Shown piece after piece: positions 43,988 to 54,100 of a stretch of 64,000 nucleotides of DNA. Made by a program: the position numbers and the translations under genes. A model generated the notes under the pieces. It had not been told where the DNA came from and did not search any database. It saw nothing but the letters and a program-made list of their open reading frames with translations. Source of the DNA: Bacillus sp. CHD6a (GTDB taxonomy: Bacteria; Bacillota; Bacilli; Bacillales; Bacillaceae_I); the NCBI RefSeq assembly GCF_001293645.1, contig NZ_LBMD01000010.1:140348-204347 (forward strand), written 5' to 3'. Positions within the stretch are counted from its first letter, which is position 1, and each line of letters opens with the position of its first letter.

Positions 43988-44242
43988 TCAGCCAGCTTTT
44001 GATTCTGTCCGGATATACTTTCCCTCTTTATTATACAAATGAAACTTCTTTATGACCTTTGCATCCGTTTCTAGAAGCTTTGGTGAAGATATATGCAGAA
44101 AAAATTGATTTTCAACGACATCGCTTGAAATTTTGTAAATTACTTCCTCTTTCCTTTGTACTTCCAACACCACTTTTTGTACTTCTTCATGACTTGGTAT
44201 CAACCCATGAATATACGTATGCTCAATAGTGTCACCGTTCAC
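43988..44242 (-). CDS. Hypothetical protein, second gene of a pair
   Basis: An 84-residue soluble protein with a GTG start that overlaps the upstream gene's stop by four bases (GTGA). It is rich in Lys, Glu and Val with beta-strand pattern. No family recognised. Coupling to the membrane-anchored upstream product suggests a shared function. Confidence 0.55.
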   Translation of the reverse strand: MNGDTIEHTYIHGLIPSHEEVQKVVLEVQRKEEVIYKISSDVVENQFFLHISSPKLLETDAKVIKKFHLYNKEGKYIRTESKAG

Positions 44243-44976
44243 TTTTTTTCCTCAAAACAGAAGTCTTTATCTTCTTTCATCGAATAGAAGTTCGCTCTCT
44301 CCATCCCCGTTACTTCAAAGCCGTGCTCATTAAACTTATAAGCACCAAGGATCGTTTTTAAAACTGAATTCTCTTCCGAATATATTAAAAAGGATTGATG
44401 CGCTTCATCTACAAACATCAACTCCATCCCCTGCTTACTATTAGTACCTGAAATAGCTTCTTTCAGTGTTCGGTAAATATAAGTAGGTTCAGTATCAATT
44501 TTTGTGAAATCTTCTATTTTCTGAATCTGGGAAAAATATTTTTGTGGAGGAACAGTTAACCTCACTCTTTCCCCACTGCTAACGATATCAGTCACAATGG
44601 TCTGTATTGCAGTTTGTTTATTTTCTCCTATGAACAGAATAAACGTTCCTTTCTTCGTCTCTATTATTTCCGAATAAAAGGAACTGTCGAGCATTATTTT
44701 TTCTAGTTTCAATTTCCCATAAAAACCTTTATGAAAAATAACAGCTCCTAGTTGATTTTCATTATGTTCAAATGTAGCAACCACTTTCATCGTATGTTTA
44801 ATGGGATACGTTTCCAAAAGCAACGGCTTTTTATCCAATTCCCCTAAATGTTCTTGGATGAAATCAGTGATGTCTCTTTCAGTGTTTAATATAGTAAATT
44901 GGGTATATTCATAGATTGAATAAGCAATGATCACTATCATACTTGCCAATGAAATGAGCAAGAGTATTTTCTTCAA
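44239..44976 (-). CDS. Membrane-anchored hypothetical protein
   Basis: A 245-residue protein with one N-terminal span (about 2-21, KKILLLISLASMIVIIAYSI) and a large extracytoplasmic part. I chose the TTG start at 44976, which has CAGGGGGT at good spacing. A longer frame begins at 45009. The ectodomain has no motif I recognise. It is the first gene of a two-gene unit. Confidence 0.58.
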   Translation of the reverse strand: MKKILLLISLASMIVIIAYSIYEYTQFTILNTERDITDFIQEHLGELDKKPLLLETYPIKHTMKVVATFEHNENQLGAVIFHKGFYGKLKLEKIMLDSSFYSEIIETKKGTFILFIGENKQTAIQTIVTDIVSSGERVRLTVPPQKYFSQIQKIEDFTKIDTEPTYIYRTLKEAISGTNSKQGMELMFVDEAHQSFLIYSEENSVLKTILGAYKFNEHGFEVTGMERANFYSMKEDKDFCFEEKK

Positions 44977-45228
44977 AATCTTTACCCCCTGTTCCATAAC
45001 TGCAAACAAAATATAGTTTCAAAGCCCTAATTCCATTTTAAGGTAAATGATAATCAAAGACTATTGGGAAAATGAATATGATTTTCGTGCAATCATTCAT
45101 ACATTTAATTGACCACTTTCATGAAAACTATTAATTCTAGCATTTTTAATCACAGCTTCATTCTCAACATTTCCCGAATCGATTCTATCATTTTTATATT
45201 TTCATTCGTGTTTTTCTATAAAAACACT

Positions 45229-45256
45229 TTGCAAAGCGATCTTTTTCCTATATAAT
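45229..45256 (+). promoter_or_regulatory. Promoter of the xpt operon
   Basis: TTGCAA (45229-45234) and TATAAT (45251-45256) are 16 bases apart and lie about 30 bases upstream of the guanine aptamer. Confidence 0.65.
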
Positions 45257-45284
45257 CACTTCATAAACCAAACAATCTAATAAT

Positions 45285-45357
45285 TAACTCGTATAATAGT
45301 GGGAATATGGCCTACAAGTTTCTACCAAGCTACCGTAAATGGCTTGACTACGAGTGA
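45285..45357 (+). promoter_or_regulatory. Guanine riboswitch upstream of xpt
   Basis: ACTCGTATAAT, GAATATGGCC, AAGTTTCTACC and GACTACGAGT give the purine aptamer. The specificity base at 45348 is C, so the ligand should be guanine, hypoxanthine or xanthine. P1 is ACTCG/CGAGT. The xpt leader of B. subtilis is the classic example. Confidence 0.95.
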
Positions 45358-45391
45358 TACTTTAAATTTTCCAATTCTAATTTATTTGCAT

Positions 45392-46067
<676 letters not shown>

Positions 46068-46086
46068 CCTATTTGGAGGTCATTTT

Positions 46087-47616
46087 ATGAAAACTAGTTC
46101 TGTACATTACCCATGGTATAAAAAAGAAGATACAGATGCATTCTTCGCCCTTTTTCAAAACAACCTGGCAAATTTCGTCATCATTGCCGTAACCATGCTT
46201 GGTATGGGTTTTCCTGCGAGCATCGTATTTGGTAAAGTCATCCCTGGTGCAGCCGTTGCTGTTATGGTAGGGAATTTATATTATGCCTTCATGGCTAAGC
46301 GTCTTGCACAAAAAGAGGGAAGAACAGATGTGACTGCACTCTCTTACGGGATAAGTACCCCAGTTATGTTTGTTTTTCTATTTGGAGTATTAGCTCCTGC
46401 TAATGCCTTGACCGGCAACCCGGAACTTGCGTGGAAAATTGCTGTAGCTGCTGCGTTTTTAAGCGGTTTAATCGAGACTCTTGTTAGTTTTACAGGCAAC
46501 TGGGTAAGAAATCATCTGCCTCGAGCTGCTATGCTTGGAGCACTTGCAGGTGTTGCTCTCACGTTTATTGCTGGGGAGATGCTTTTTAATACTTTCTCCA
46601 TTCCTGTTGTGGGCTTAGTGGCTTTAGTAATTATCATTGCTGGGGTTATTGGAAAAGTGTCCATGCCTTTCAAAATCCCTGCTTCCCTGTTTGCGGTTAT
46701 CATCGGTACTGTTCTAGCTTTCACATTAGGCTATCAATCCCCATCTAAAATAGCAGATGGATTAGATAACATTGGATTTTATCCACTATTGCCTTCTTTG
46801 GCAGCTTTTGAGGGGATGACTTACCTGTTTGGAGCACTTATTGGTTTATTAGCAATCATCCTTCCTATTACTTTATATAATGCCATTGAAACGATGAATA
46901 ACGTGGATGCCATGGCTGCAGAAGGAGACTCTTATGATGTTCGTGAATGTCAAGCTGTGGATGGAGTTGGAACAATGCTTGGGGCTATTTTTGGCGGACT
47001 CTTCCCTACTACAGTTTACATCGCAACAGTAGGTTCTAAATGGATGGGGGCAGGTAGAGGATATAGCATACTGAATGCAATTGTCTTCGGAATTGCTGCC
47101 ATGACAGGAGTTATTGCTGCCCTTGCAGCCATTATACCGCTTGCTGCAGTAGCACCTATACTCGTGTTTGTCGGAATTTCCATGGTGGCAACAGCCTTTG
47201 GATCCAATGAAAAAAAATACTTTCCAGCAGTTGCTATTGCCATGCTGCCTTACTTCGCTAATTATGTAATGACACGTTTCAATAACAGTGCGGGTGAAGT
47301 TGTTTCTGGTATTTCTGAAGGAATAGTCCCGCTTGGTCAAGGAGCCATGTTCACCGCCATTGTGCTTGGTGCCATTACTGTCTATATTATCGATCAGGAT
47401 TACCGTCGTGCCTCCTCTTTCGCTTTGATTGGTGCCTTCTTATCTTTTGTCGGATTCATGCATGCTCCAAAGCTAGCTCTGAACGCGGCACCGGATTTTG
47501 TTATTGGTTATGTGTTAGTAGCAATATTTCTTGTTTATTGTTCGTTCCAACATGCTTCAAGTATAGTAAGAAATTCTGATAAGAACATTTCCGTTAATCA
47601 GAAAGTAGCTTCATAA
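46087..47616 (+). CDS. Nucleobase permease, NCS2/AzgA-related
   Basis: A 509-residue membrane transporter with about 12-14 spans. VTALSYGISTPVMFVFLFGV near residue 87, the central NAIETMNNVDAMAAEGDSYDV near 266 and TVYIATVGSKWMGAGRGYS near 312 place it with xanthine/guanine/hypoxanthine permeases. It is longer than, and unlike, the roughly 440-residue PbuX that follows xpt in B. subtilis, so the partner permease is of another subfamily. TTTGGAGGTC precedes the ATG. It shares the xpt guanine riboswitch. Confidence 0.85.
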   Translation: MKTSSVHYPWYKKEDTDAFFALFQNNLANFVIIAVTMLGMGFPASIVFGKVIPGAAVAVMVGNLYYAFMAKRLAQKEGRTDVTALSYGISTPVMFVFLFGVLAPANALTGNPELAWKIAVAAAFLSGLIETLVSFTGNWVRNHLPRAAMLGALAGVALTFIAGEMLFNTFSIPVVGLVALVIIIAGVIGKVSMPFKIPASLFAVIIGTVLAFTLGYQSPSKIADGLDNIGFYPLLPSLAAFEGMTYLFGALIGLLAIILPITLYNAIETMNNVDAMAAEGDSYDVRECQAVDGVGTMLGAIFGGLFPTTVYIATVGSKWMGAGRGYSILNAIVFGIAAMTGVIAALAAIIPLAAVAPILVFVGISMVATAFGSNEKKYFPAVAIAMLPYFANYVMTRFNNSAGEVVSGISEGIVPLGQGAMFTAIVLGAITVYIIDQDYRRASSFALIGAFLSFVGFMHAPKLALNAAPDFVIGYVLVAIFLVYCSFQHASSIVRNSDKNISVNQKVAS

Positions 47617-47626
47617 GTGATAACGT

Positions 47627-47665
47627 AACAAGAACCGGGAACTATCCCCGGTTCTTGTTCATTTT
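47627..47665 (+). terminator. Terminator of the xpt operon
   Basis: AACAAGAACCGGG and CCCGGTTCTTGTT form a 13-bp stem, followed by CATTTTAG. Confidence 0.85.
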
Positions 47666-47878
47666 AGTAGTTCGTGTATCATTATTATTTATTTTGAAAA
47701 ACTACCTTTATCCTATACTTTGAGAGTGGGCTAAAGTATGTCTATCAAGCAACAGTACATAGAGATCTTTAATAAAAATCAATCCTCCGTGCAAAACCGT
47801 CCGGTTCCTTTTTAGTTTCTTGGTTATTCTCCACTGGAGGCCACGGAAAAAGACCTTGATTTTGAAATTTCACTAAAC

Positions 47879-47966
47879 ACCGCTGTTAATTTCCGCAAAA
47901 GGCTTCGCTTTCCTAGGGGCGCTGCTGGAGCCTCCTCGGCTACACCAGGGCCACTGAAAAAGTCAT
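47879..47966 (-). repeat. GC-rich repeat, inverted, truncated copy
   Basis: In reverse orientation the right end (CCGCTGTTAATTTCCGCAAAAG) through GAGCCTCCTCGGCTACACC is present, then the GGCCACTGAAAAAG linker. The left half is absent. Confidence 0.8.
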
Positions 47967-47991
47967 TGATTTTAGAATTTTTTTAGCTACC

Positions 47992-48120
47992 GCTGTTGAT
48001 TTCCGCAAAAGGCTTCGCTTTCCTAGGGGCGCTGCTGGAGCCTCCTCGGCTACGCCTGTGGGGTCTCCACCTAGCGCTATCTCCCTCAGGAGTCTTCGCC
48101 TTTTGCTCCAATCACCAGCT
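47992..48120 (-). repeat. GC-rich repeat, inverted, full short form
   Basis: A complete 129-bp copy in reverse orientation, from GCTGTTGATTTCCGC to CTCCAATCACCAGC. Its length equals that of 432-560. Confidence 0.88.
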
Positions 48121-48155
48121 AGGAATCAATAAAAACTTTACGTTTTCAGTTATTC

Positions 48156-48294
48156 AGTGGCCTCGCTACGCCTGCGGGGTCTCCACCTAGCGCTAGCTCC
48201 CTCAGGACAAGGAAGGCTTCGGCAGCGATTCATCGCACGAAGAAAATGCGTAGCATTTTCGAGGAGTCTTCGCCTTTTGCTACAATCACCAGCT
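48156..48294 (-). repeat. GC-rich repeat, inverted, long variant
   Basis: It includes GACAAGGAAGGCTTCGGCAGC and the hairpin GAAAATGC-GTA-GCATTTTC, and ends CAATCACCAGC. Confidence 0.85.
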
Positions 48295-48330
48295 AGGAAT
48301 CATAAAAAATTTTACGTTATCAGTTTTTCA

Positions 48331-48466
48331 GTGGCTTCCTCCGCTGCAGGGTTCCAAGCTACCGCTATCTCCCTCAGGACAAGGAAGGCTTCGGCAGCGA
48401 AACATCGCACGAAGAAAATGCGTAGCATTTTCGAGGAGTCTTCGCCTTTTGCTACAATCACCAGCT
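48331..48466 (-). repeat. GC-rich repeat, inverted, long variant
   Basis: Nearly identical to the preceding copy over its right 105 bases; the left end is diverged. Together the copies at 47879-48577 form a tandem block between the purine operon and the antiporter gene. Confidence 0.83.
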
Positions 48467-48507
48467 AGGAACCAATAAACAACTTTACGTTATCGGTTTT
48501 TCAGTGG

Positions 48508-48577
48508 CATACAGCGGAGTGAGGAGGCTGACGGTCCTCCCGCAGGCAAGCGATGCGCTTGGAACGGTAATCAACAG
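48508..48577 (-). repeat. GC-rich repeat, degenerate end piece
   Basis: After TTTTTCAGTGGC the sequence CCCGCAGGCAAGCGATGCGC...GGTAATCAACAG recalls the repeat end but is strongly diverged. It closes the block. The stretch 47666-47878 to the left holds no gene that I can see. Confidence 0.6.
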
Positions 48578-48604
48578 TATTTTACACCTCATCTCATGTA
48601 ATAA

Positions 48605-48642
48605 ATAATAAAACAAGGATAACCAGTAGGCTATCCTTGTTT
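48605..48642 (-). terminator. Terminator of the antiporter gene
   Basis: On the minus strand AAACAAGGATA and TATCCTTGTTT pair (48611-48642), followed by TATTATTTATT. Confidence 0.8.
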
Positions 48643-50178
48643 TTAGACGGTTTCTTTTACTTCTTCTTTTTCGCTTAACTCTTCTTCTTCTAAATCTGGT
48701 TCGATTGCTTTTTTCTTTTTGAGGAAATCTTCTAAAGCAAGTTTACTGTGTCTAGCGGTAAGAATATACAAGAAATCCTTATCTCTAATAACCGTATCAC
48801 CTGATGGAGTTACAAGAATTCCCGCTCTAATGATGGCATTAATAAGCGTTTTATCCGGAAATTCCAGTTCAGCAAGTGTCTTCCCGACCATTTCTAGATC
48901 TTCTTCCACTTGGAACTCTATAATCTCCGCATTTGCTTTACCGATAGAAACCAACTCCAATGAATGAATAGGTGCAATCTTCTTAGGGCCAGTTAAATCT
49001 AATTTTTTTGCAAGCATCGTAATCGTTGATCCTTGAACTAGAGTGGAGGTCAAGACGACGAAGAATACTACATTAAAGAACAGTTGAGCATTTGGAATGC
49101 CTGCAATCATCGGAAATGTAGCGAGAACAATTGGTACGGCTCCACGGAGACCTGCCCAAGATAGAAACACTTTTTCTTTTATACTGAAATTCATTCCTAT
49201 GGTGGAAAGGAAAACCGCTACTGGTCTAGCTACAACAATCAAGATCACCGATAATAACAACCCTTTAAGCATGATGTCCCATTGGAACAATTGACCCGGG
49301 AAGACCAATAACCCCAATATGATAAACATCAGAATTTGCATCATCCACGCAAACCCTTCATTAAAGCGGAAAATCGATTGTCGATAGGTCAATTCATTGT
49401 TCCCTATGATTAACGCAGCCACATACACTGCTAATAGTCCACTTGCTCCTATCAATGCTGCGATACTATACGTTAAGAGCGCAAATGCCATGGCAAAGAC
49501 AGGATATAAACCTGAGGAATCTAAATTTATCTTATTAATGGAATAGGAAGCAAGCTTACCAAGTCCTAATCCCAATAATAAACCAATTCCCATCTGCCAG
49601 AAGAAGCTACCGATGAACCCTATGTAACTGGGATTAGAGGCAGTAAGTAATTCAATAAAGGATAATGTCAAAAACACTGCCATCGGATCATTGGTACCAG
49701 ACTCAGCCTCAAGCGTGGCTCCCATTCGAGCTTTAATGTTCTGTCCTTTTAGCACTGCAAAAACTGCTGCTGCATCTGTTGATCCAACGATTGCTCCAAA
49801 CAGGAATGCTTCTAACCAAGACACATCGAGGATAAGCTTAGCAGATGCTGCGACCAGTGCAGAAGTCAAAATTACACCAATTGTAGCTAATGATAAAGAT
49901 GGTTTGATAACCTTGCGAACGGTTCCCCATTTTGTTTGCAAACCACCCTCAAACAAGATAATGACAAGCGCAAAGATACCAATTAATTGAGCATACTTTA
50001 CATTGTCAAAATAAATAATACCCAGTCCATCACTCCCTGCCATCATTCCAACGATGATGAACAATACAAGGGCTGGAACACCTAGTTTTGAAGAGAATTT
50101 GGTTGTTATAACTCCAACAATCAGAAGAAATGCGGTAAGCAAAATAAAATAATCTACATTAAATGCACCTTGTACCAT
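48643..50178 (-). CDS. CPA1-type cation/proton antiporter with RCK-C domain (NhaP2/CvrA-like)
   Basis: A 511-residue membrane protein. About 12 spans cover 1-390, with the ion-binding pair region GAIVGSTDAAAVFAVL near 127 and ESGTNDPMAV near 157, as in potassium/sodium-proton antiporters. A cytosolic TrkA-C (RCK-C) domain follows (about 405-480, VGKTLAELEFPDKTLI), then a highly charged Glu/Lys tail. RCK-C domains of this type can bind c-di-AMP, which would link it to the ktrAB genes nearby. The start follows GGTGGGGGG. Confidence 0.87.
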   Translation of the reverse strand: MVQGAFNVDYFILLTAFLLIVGVITTKFSSKLGVPALVLFIIVGMMAGSDGLGIIYFDNVKYAQLIGIFALVIILFEGGLQTKWGTVRKVIKPSLSLATIGVILTSALVAASAKLILDVSWLEAFLFGAIVGSTDAAAVFAVLKGQNIKARMGATLEAESGTNDPMAVFLTLSFIELLTASNPSYIGFIGSFFWQMGIGLLLGLGLGKLASYSINKINLDSSGLYPVFAMAFALLTYSIAALIGASGLLAVYVAALIIGNNELTYRQSIFRFNEGFAWMMQILMFIILGLLVFPGQLFQWDIMLKGLLLSVILIVVARPVAVFLSTIGMNFSIKEKVFLSWAGLRGAVPIVLATFPMIAGIPNAQLFFNVVFFVVLTSTLVQGSTITMLAKKLDLTGPKKIAPIHSLELVSIGKANAEIIEFQVEEDLEMVGKTLAELEFPDKTLINAIIRAGILVTPSGDTVIRDKDFLYILTARHSKLALEDFLKKKKAIEPDLEEEELSEKEEVKETV

Positions 50179-50252
50179 GTCCCCCCACCTTTAATAAAAA
50201 GTAATATTAATTATAGCATACCGTATTTTAGAAACACGGCTTACGCTATGAC

Positions 50253-50281
50253 AAAACACCACTCGAAAGCGGTGTTTTTAA
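50253..50281 (-). terminator. Terminator after the second uppP
   Basis: On the minus strand AAACACC-GCT and AGT-GGTGTTT pair around TTCG (50255-50278), followed by TTGTC. The U run is short. Confidence 0.6.
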
Positions 50282-50287
50282 ATAAAG

Positions 50288-51100
50288 CTATAAGAAAAGA
50301 ACTACTAACGTTCCGACAATAAAACAATATATAGAAAAATAAATTAAATTGCCTCTGGCCATTATTCCCATAAACCATTTTAATGAGAAATATGAGGCTA
50401 TAAGTGAAGCAATGAATGCCAAGGAGTAAGGTAAAAGAATTTCATTTACATTATCCATCCCCAAGATATCTTTTATTGCTAACAGGATACTCCCCACACT
50501 AACAGGGATAAAAAGCAAGAAAGAAAATCTTAAAGCTGTCTCCTGTTTCATTCCTCGAGCCATTGCAGCAACAATGGTTGCTCCAGAACGACTTATTCCA
50601 GGAATCAAGGCAACCGCCTGAGCCAACCCTACAATAATTGCATCCTTAAAGGAAAGTTCCGCATCATTCTTTCTACCTCGGAGGTTACGTATTAGCCAGA
50701 GTGCTATCCCTGTTACAATCAGCGTAATACCGATAACTTTAATATTTTCCAAAGCATCTGATATTACATCACCGTATACTACACCAATCACTCCTGCTGG
50801 TATGGTACCTATAATCAAGTAGATGACAAACATAAAATCAGCTTTATCTTCCTTGTCTTTTTTGGCCATAAATCTCAGTGCACCAAAGAAGAGTCTTGTT
50901 ATTGATTCACGATAAATGATAAGAATAGCTACCAAGGATGCTGCATTGACAACAATCTCAAATGTTAAACCTTCCAGTTCCATCCCCAGTAGATTTTGCA
51001 ATATCATCACATGGCCACTTGAAGAAACAGGGATTGGTTCTGTAATTCCCTGAAAGATCCCAAGTAAAATGTACTTTAATAAAACCAAAATATCTTCCAT
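50288..51100 (-). CDS. uppP: Undecaprenyl-diphosphatase family protein, copy 2
   Basis: A 270-residue BacA/UppP paralogue. The motifs [16 protein letters not shown] near residue 19 and [20 protein letters not shown] near 165 are both intact, so it is probably active. It differs clearly from copy 1 at 39786-40565. It lies 12 bases after the CaCA exchanger gene and is probably co-transcribed with it. Confidence 0.9.
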   Translation of the reverse strand: MEDILVLLKYILLGIFQGITEPIPVSSSGHVMILQNLLGMELEGLTFEIVVNAASLVAILIIYRESITRLFFGALRFMAKKDKEDKADFMFVIYLIIGTIPAGVIGVVYGDVISDALENIKVIGITLIVTGIALWLIRNLRGRKNDAELSFKDAIIVGLAQAVALIPGISRSGATIVAAMARGMKQETALRFSFLLFIPVSVGSILLAIKDILGMDNVNEILLPYSLAFIASLIASYFSLKWFMGIMARGNLIYFSIYCFIVGTLVVLFL

Positions 51101-51112
51101 ACCGGTTAAACC

Positions 51113-52066
51113 TCAATTTCTTAAAATAATATATACCAAATATAAGACGTACGCTATAGCAAGAAAGGTTCCTTCTATTTTCCCTATCCGGAAATTTGTT
51201 CTTGAAAATACTAAGAGAATCACAGTTAACACTACTAAAAGACCGATATCAACAAATATTTTGCTATTAACGGGAAGCGGAGTTATCAGTGACGAAGTTC
51301 CCAGTACAAATAAAATATTAAAAATATTGCTCCCTACGATATTACCAAGGGCAATTTCACTTTGTTTCTTGATCGCTGCCGTAATAGATGTAACAAGCTC
51401 TGGTAAGGAGGTACCAATCGCTACTATAGTCAATCCAACAAGTGTTTGACTCATACCTAATGATACAGCAATATCCGTACTATTTCTCACAACTAATTCT
51501 CCGCCAAAAATGATGGCAGCAAGCCCTATGACAGTTCGAAAGAGATTCTTACCCCAAGTTGGTTTCTCAGAAGTTTCTTCCACAGGAATTTTATCCCGGT
51601 TATTTCTTGCAACTTCAAAAATATAATACATAAACACAGAGAAAATCAATAGAAATATTAACCCATCACTTCTAGTAAGCAAGTTTTCAGAAAAACCTTG
51701 CAGGGCAATATCACTGATTAATACAAGTAGCACAGCACTTCCTAATAAGGTAAAAGGAATTTCCTTTCGGATCGTCTCACTCTCTACCTTTAATGGATTC
51801 AACAATGCTGTTAGTCCTACTACAAGGGTAATATTAAAGATATTACTACCAATAACATTCCCCAGTGAGACTTCTGCACTTCCTTCTAACGCTGCCAGAA
51901 TACTTACTGTCGCTTCTGGCGAACTTGTTCCAAATGCCACAATGGTCAACCCAATCAATAACGGGGAAATACGGAGAATCTTGGCAATGCTAGAAGCACC
52001 ATCTACAAACCAATCCGCTCCTTTTATTAACAATGCAAAACCGACAACTAACAATAAATAGGTCAT
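51113..52066 (-). CDS. Sodium/calcium exchanger family protein (CaCA, YrbG-like)
   Basis: A 317-residue antiporter with about ten spans in two inverted repeats. The alpha-repeat motifs are paired: GTSSPEATVSI near residue 47 with NVIGSNIFNITLV near 70, and GTSLPELVTSI near 216 with NIVGSNIFNILFV near 240. The acidic ligands are present in both. It exchanges calcium or other cations for sodium or protons. It precedes uppP copy 2. Confidence 0.9.
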   Translation of the reverse strand: MTYLLLVVGFALLIKGADWFVDGASSIAKILRISPLLIGLTIVAFGTSSPEATVSILAALEGSAEVSLGNVIGSNIFNITLVVGLTALLNPLKVESETIRKEIPFTLLGSAVLLVLISDIALQGFSENLLTRSDGLIFLLIFSVFMYYIFEVARNNRDKIPVEETSEKPTWGKNLFRTVIGLAAIIFGGELVVRNSTDIAVSLGMSQTLVGLTIVAIGTSLPELVTSITAAIKKQSEIALGNIVGSNIFNILFVLGTSSLITPLPVNSKIFVDIGLLVVLTVILLVFSRTNFRIGKIEGTFLAIAYVLYLVYIILRN

Positions 52067-52103
52067 GATCTAACTTTCCCTTCTTGGAAAATAAATGAAT
52101 ATT

Positions 52104-52835
52104 CTATTTTGCTTTACCAGACTGCTCTACTAATTGATGATACCAATCTTTTGTTTTTTCTGCATCTTCTGAGTTAATGAAGATTGTATCTTCCATTGTT
52201 TTAATGAATATATAGGGAGAATGATTTTTATAAATAAACAGCAAGCTGCTACCAAAATCTTTCACCTTAAAATGTCCTTTAGAGATGGATTGCATTCCAT
52301 ATCCGTTTGAGCTAATGACAACTTCAGGCATTTCTTCTAGTAGCTCGACCTGGATGATCTCCTCATAGTTCCACTGATCTCCATAAACACCGCTAATTTC
52401 AAATGAATCTTCATTCAAAGTTAACTCAGCCTCTTGAAACCCTAAGAAGAAAACAACAAACAATATGCCAAACGTTACGACAGCAACGGAGGTGCTAATG
52501 ATGTAACTTTTTTTTCGTTTTTGGGGAACTTCAAATTTGGATAGGTAAATGAATCCTCCCAACAACATAATAACCATTACCCCTATTTGAACTTCTAAAG
52601 CATAGGAGAAAGCAGTAAAAAATAACGGTAGTAACAATAGTAAAACGATTGCAGTTAAAATTAGTAGTTTTCCTGTTCTTTGCGGATAGCCATTATAGAT
52701 CAATTCTTCTTGTTCTTCTTTAGGACGAGAACGAAAACTTGATATCAGTCCGTAAGCTTCTTTTTTTACAATAGCCCATCCGATTAATAAAAATATCAGC
52801 ACCACCAACAGCTGTATAAAAAATAATATCAACAT
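52104..52835 (-). CDS. Membrane protein with DUF3784-like N-terminus and PH-like domain
   Basis: A 243-residue protein. The N-terminal part IGWAIVKKEAYGLISSF near residue 18 resembles DUF3784 proteins. Three further hydrophobic segments follow (about 55-75, 82-98, 113-130). The C-terminal 110 residues alternate strands (ISGVYGDQWNYEEIIQVELL near 147) in the style of bacterial PH domains. Family names are from memory. Function unknown. Confidence 0.6.
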   Translation of the reverse strand: MLILFFIQLLVVLIFLLIGWAIVKKEAYGLISSFRSRPKEEQEELIYNGYPQRTGKLLILTAIVLLLLLPLFFTAFSYALEVQIGVMVIMLLGGFIYLSKFEVPQKRKKSYIISTSVAVVTFGILFVVFFLGFQEAELTLNEDSFEISGVYGDQWNYEEIIQVELLEEMPEVVISSNGYGMQSISKGHFKVKDFGSSLLFIYKNHSPYIFIKTMEDTIFINSEDAEKTKDWYHQLVEQSGKAK

Positions 52836-52982
52836 TTATTTTACCTCCTTCACCCTTTATTCTTTTCTTTTTATACGTTTTTTACATTCTATATGTTTCG
52901 TTTTTTAAATATCCTAATAATAGGTTGGTTGTGATAACCGCAGCGGAAGTGCTGCCAACAAGGATAAGAAAGGAGCTTTGAT

Positions 52983-53348
52983 ATGGTAAGAGTAGTCTAT
53001 TACTATGTAGTCTTGTTCATGACCTTAATGATGACCATCGGAGGAAGTGTCGCTGCATTCATGGCAATTGCAGATATTGTCTCACCTTCTAGCTATTATC
53101 AGACTTATAGCGAATATAAGGAGATGAAAATTGCCAACAAAACAAAATATGATAATGCAGGCAAACCGATTTCTGAACCAGACATTGATGATGACGAGCT
53201 GCTTGCCGAATATAACACAGTAGTGGCTCAAGAAAAAGACCGAAACAAGGAAATGGCCTGGAATACATTGATAAAGAGCTTTGGTTGGATTATCATCCCA
53301 CTACCTATTTTTATTTTCTATCAACGAAAGGTTAAGAGGAACGAATAA
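52983..53348 (+). CDS. Two-span membrane protein, function unknown
   Basis: A 121-residue protein with spans at about 6-30 and 98-114, separated by a hydrophilic, acidic loop of about 65 residues (PDIDDDELLAEYNTVV near 60). GAAAGGAGC precedes the ATG. No family recognised. Confidence 0.6.
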   Translation: MVRVVYYYVVLFMTLMMTIGGSVAAFMAIADIVSPSSYYQTYSEYKEMKIANKTKYDNAGKPISEPDIDDDELLAEYNTVVAQEKDRNKEMAWNTLIKSFGWIIIPLPIFIFYQRKVKRNE

Positions 53349-53442
53349 GTATAAAGATAAACAACTCTTGTTATTAGTTTATCGCCGCTGTTCCTTGCCG
53401 CAAATGGATCAACCGTATTAAATACTTTCCTAGTTTTAGACA

Positions 53443-53476
53443 AAAAGACCGGGCAGAATTCCGCCCGGTCTTTTTA
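53443..53476. terminator. Bidirectional terminator
   Basis: AGACCGGGC and GCCCGGTCT (53446-53471) form a 9-bp stem around AGAATTCC, flanked by AAAAA and TTTTT. It serves the convergent genes on either side. A short degenerate repeat remnant (CCGCTGTTCC...AATCAACCG-like) lies at about 53384-53416. Confidence 0.85.
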
Positions 53477-54100
53477 TCCGCCCCTTACCTTTTTTTTCTG
53501 GTTTTCGACTATCCCACTTTTCTGTTTAAGATATCGGTACAGATAGATGCTCGGCAATATTGCAACAACTAGAGCAACAAACATATAGCCCTCCATTTCT
53601 GCTGATAACAGTCCGTTGGCAACAAAACTTAATAAAAATAAATAAAGTGCATTTCCTATGAAAGTCGCTATTAAAAAGGGCATTAATCTAATGGAACTTA
53701 CTCCGCCTGTAATATTAATTAAACTAGAAGGAACAAATGGGATCAGTCGCAAGAATAAAACAAACAGGATACCATTCTGTTCCAGCTTTTCTAAATACGA
53801 TTTTTTAACTTTGTTAATAAGGAGCGATTGAAACCAATAACGAAAGACGACAAACGCAACCAACGCCCCAATTAAACTAGTAGCAAGACTCCATATATAT
53901 CCACATACAAGCCCAAACAAAGCAATATTGATGACAATTATCCCCACAATTGGTATAAGCGTAAAGAGGTTTTGAATGAGCATTAATGAGAAGGTTAATA
54001 ATAGCAAGAAATATATTTCCTCTTCCAACATCAACTGTATTTGTTCCATGTCACCACTTTTAAAAATGGAAAACCATTCTGTTTGAACAACCCATATCAA
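53474..54100 (-). CDS. TVP38/TMEM64 (SNARE-associated/DedA-like) membrane protein
   Basis: A 208-residue protein from the TTG at 54100. GYIWSLATSLIGALVAFVVFRYWF near residue 87 (Gly/Ala-rich re-entrant region) and FVLFLRLIPFVPSSLINITGGV near 132 are typical of the family. TTG at 54100 has no ribosome binding site. The open frame continues upstream for 18 more codons as a hydrophobic segment (KIWRIVTFIAVVCSL), preceded by GGGGAGGG, so the true start is probably the ATA at 54154. Function unknown; possibly lipid-related. Confidence 0.75.
   Translation of the reverse strand: MIWVVQTEWFSIFKSGDMEQIQLMLEEEIYFLLLLTFSLMLIQNLFTLIPIVGIIVINIALFGLVCGYIWSLATSLIGALVAFVVFRYWFQSLLINKVKKSYLEKLEQNGILFVLFLRLIPFVPSSLINITGGVSSIRLMPFLIATFIGNALYLFLLSFVANGLLSAEMEGYMFVALVVAILPSIYLYRYLKQKSGIVENQKKKVRGG

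Noticed and set aside
43733..44002. 89-codon plus-strand frame
   Set aside because: It overlaps a well-started small membrane protein in another frame and has no ribosome binding site.
46873..47340. 155-codon reverse frame inside the purine permease gene
   Set aside because: It is an antisense shadow of a conserved transporter; its Cys/His-rich composition is an artefact of the opposite codons.
47996..48468. Open frames of 64 and 103 codons in the 48-kb region
   Set aside because: They lie entirely inside repeat copies; similar frames appear at every other copy (361-555, 41605-42028).
47879..48577. Possible CRISPR array
   Set aside because: Units are about 130 bases, spacers are themselves repeated linkers, and no cas genes are present.
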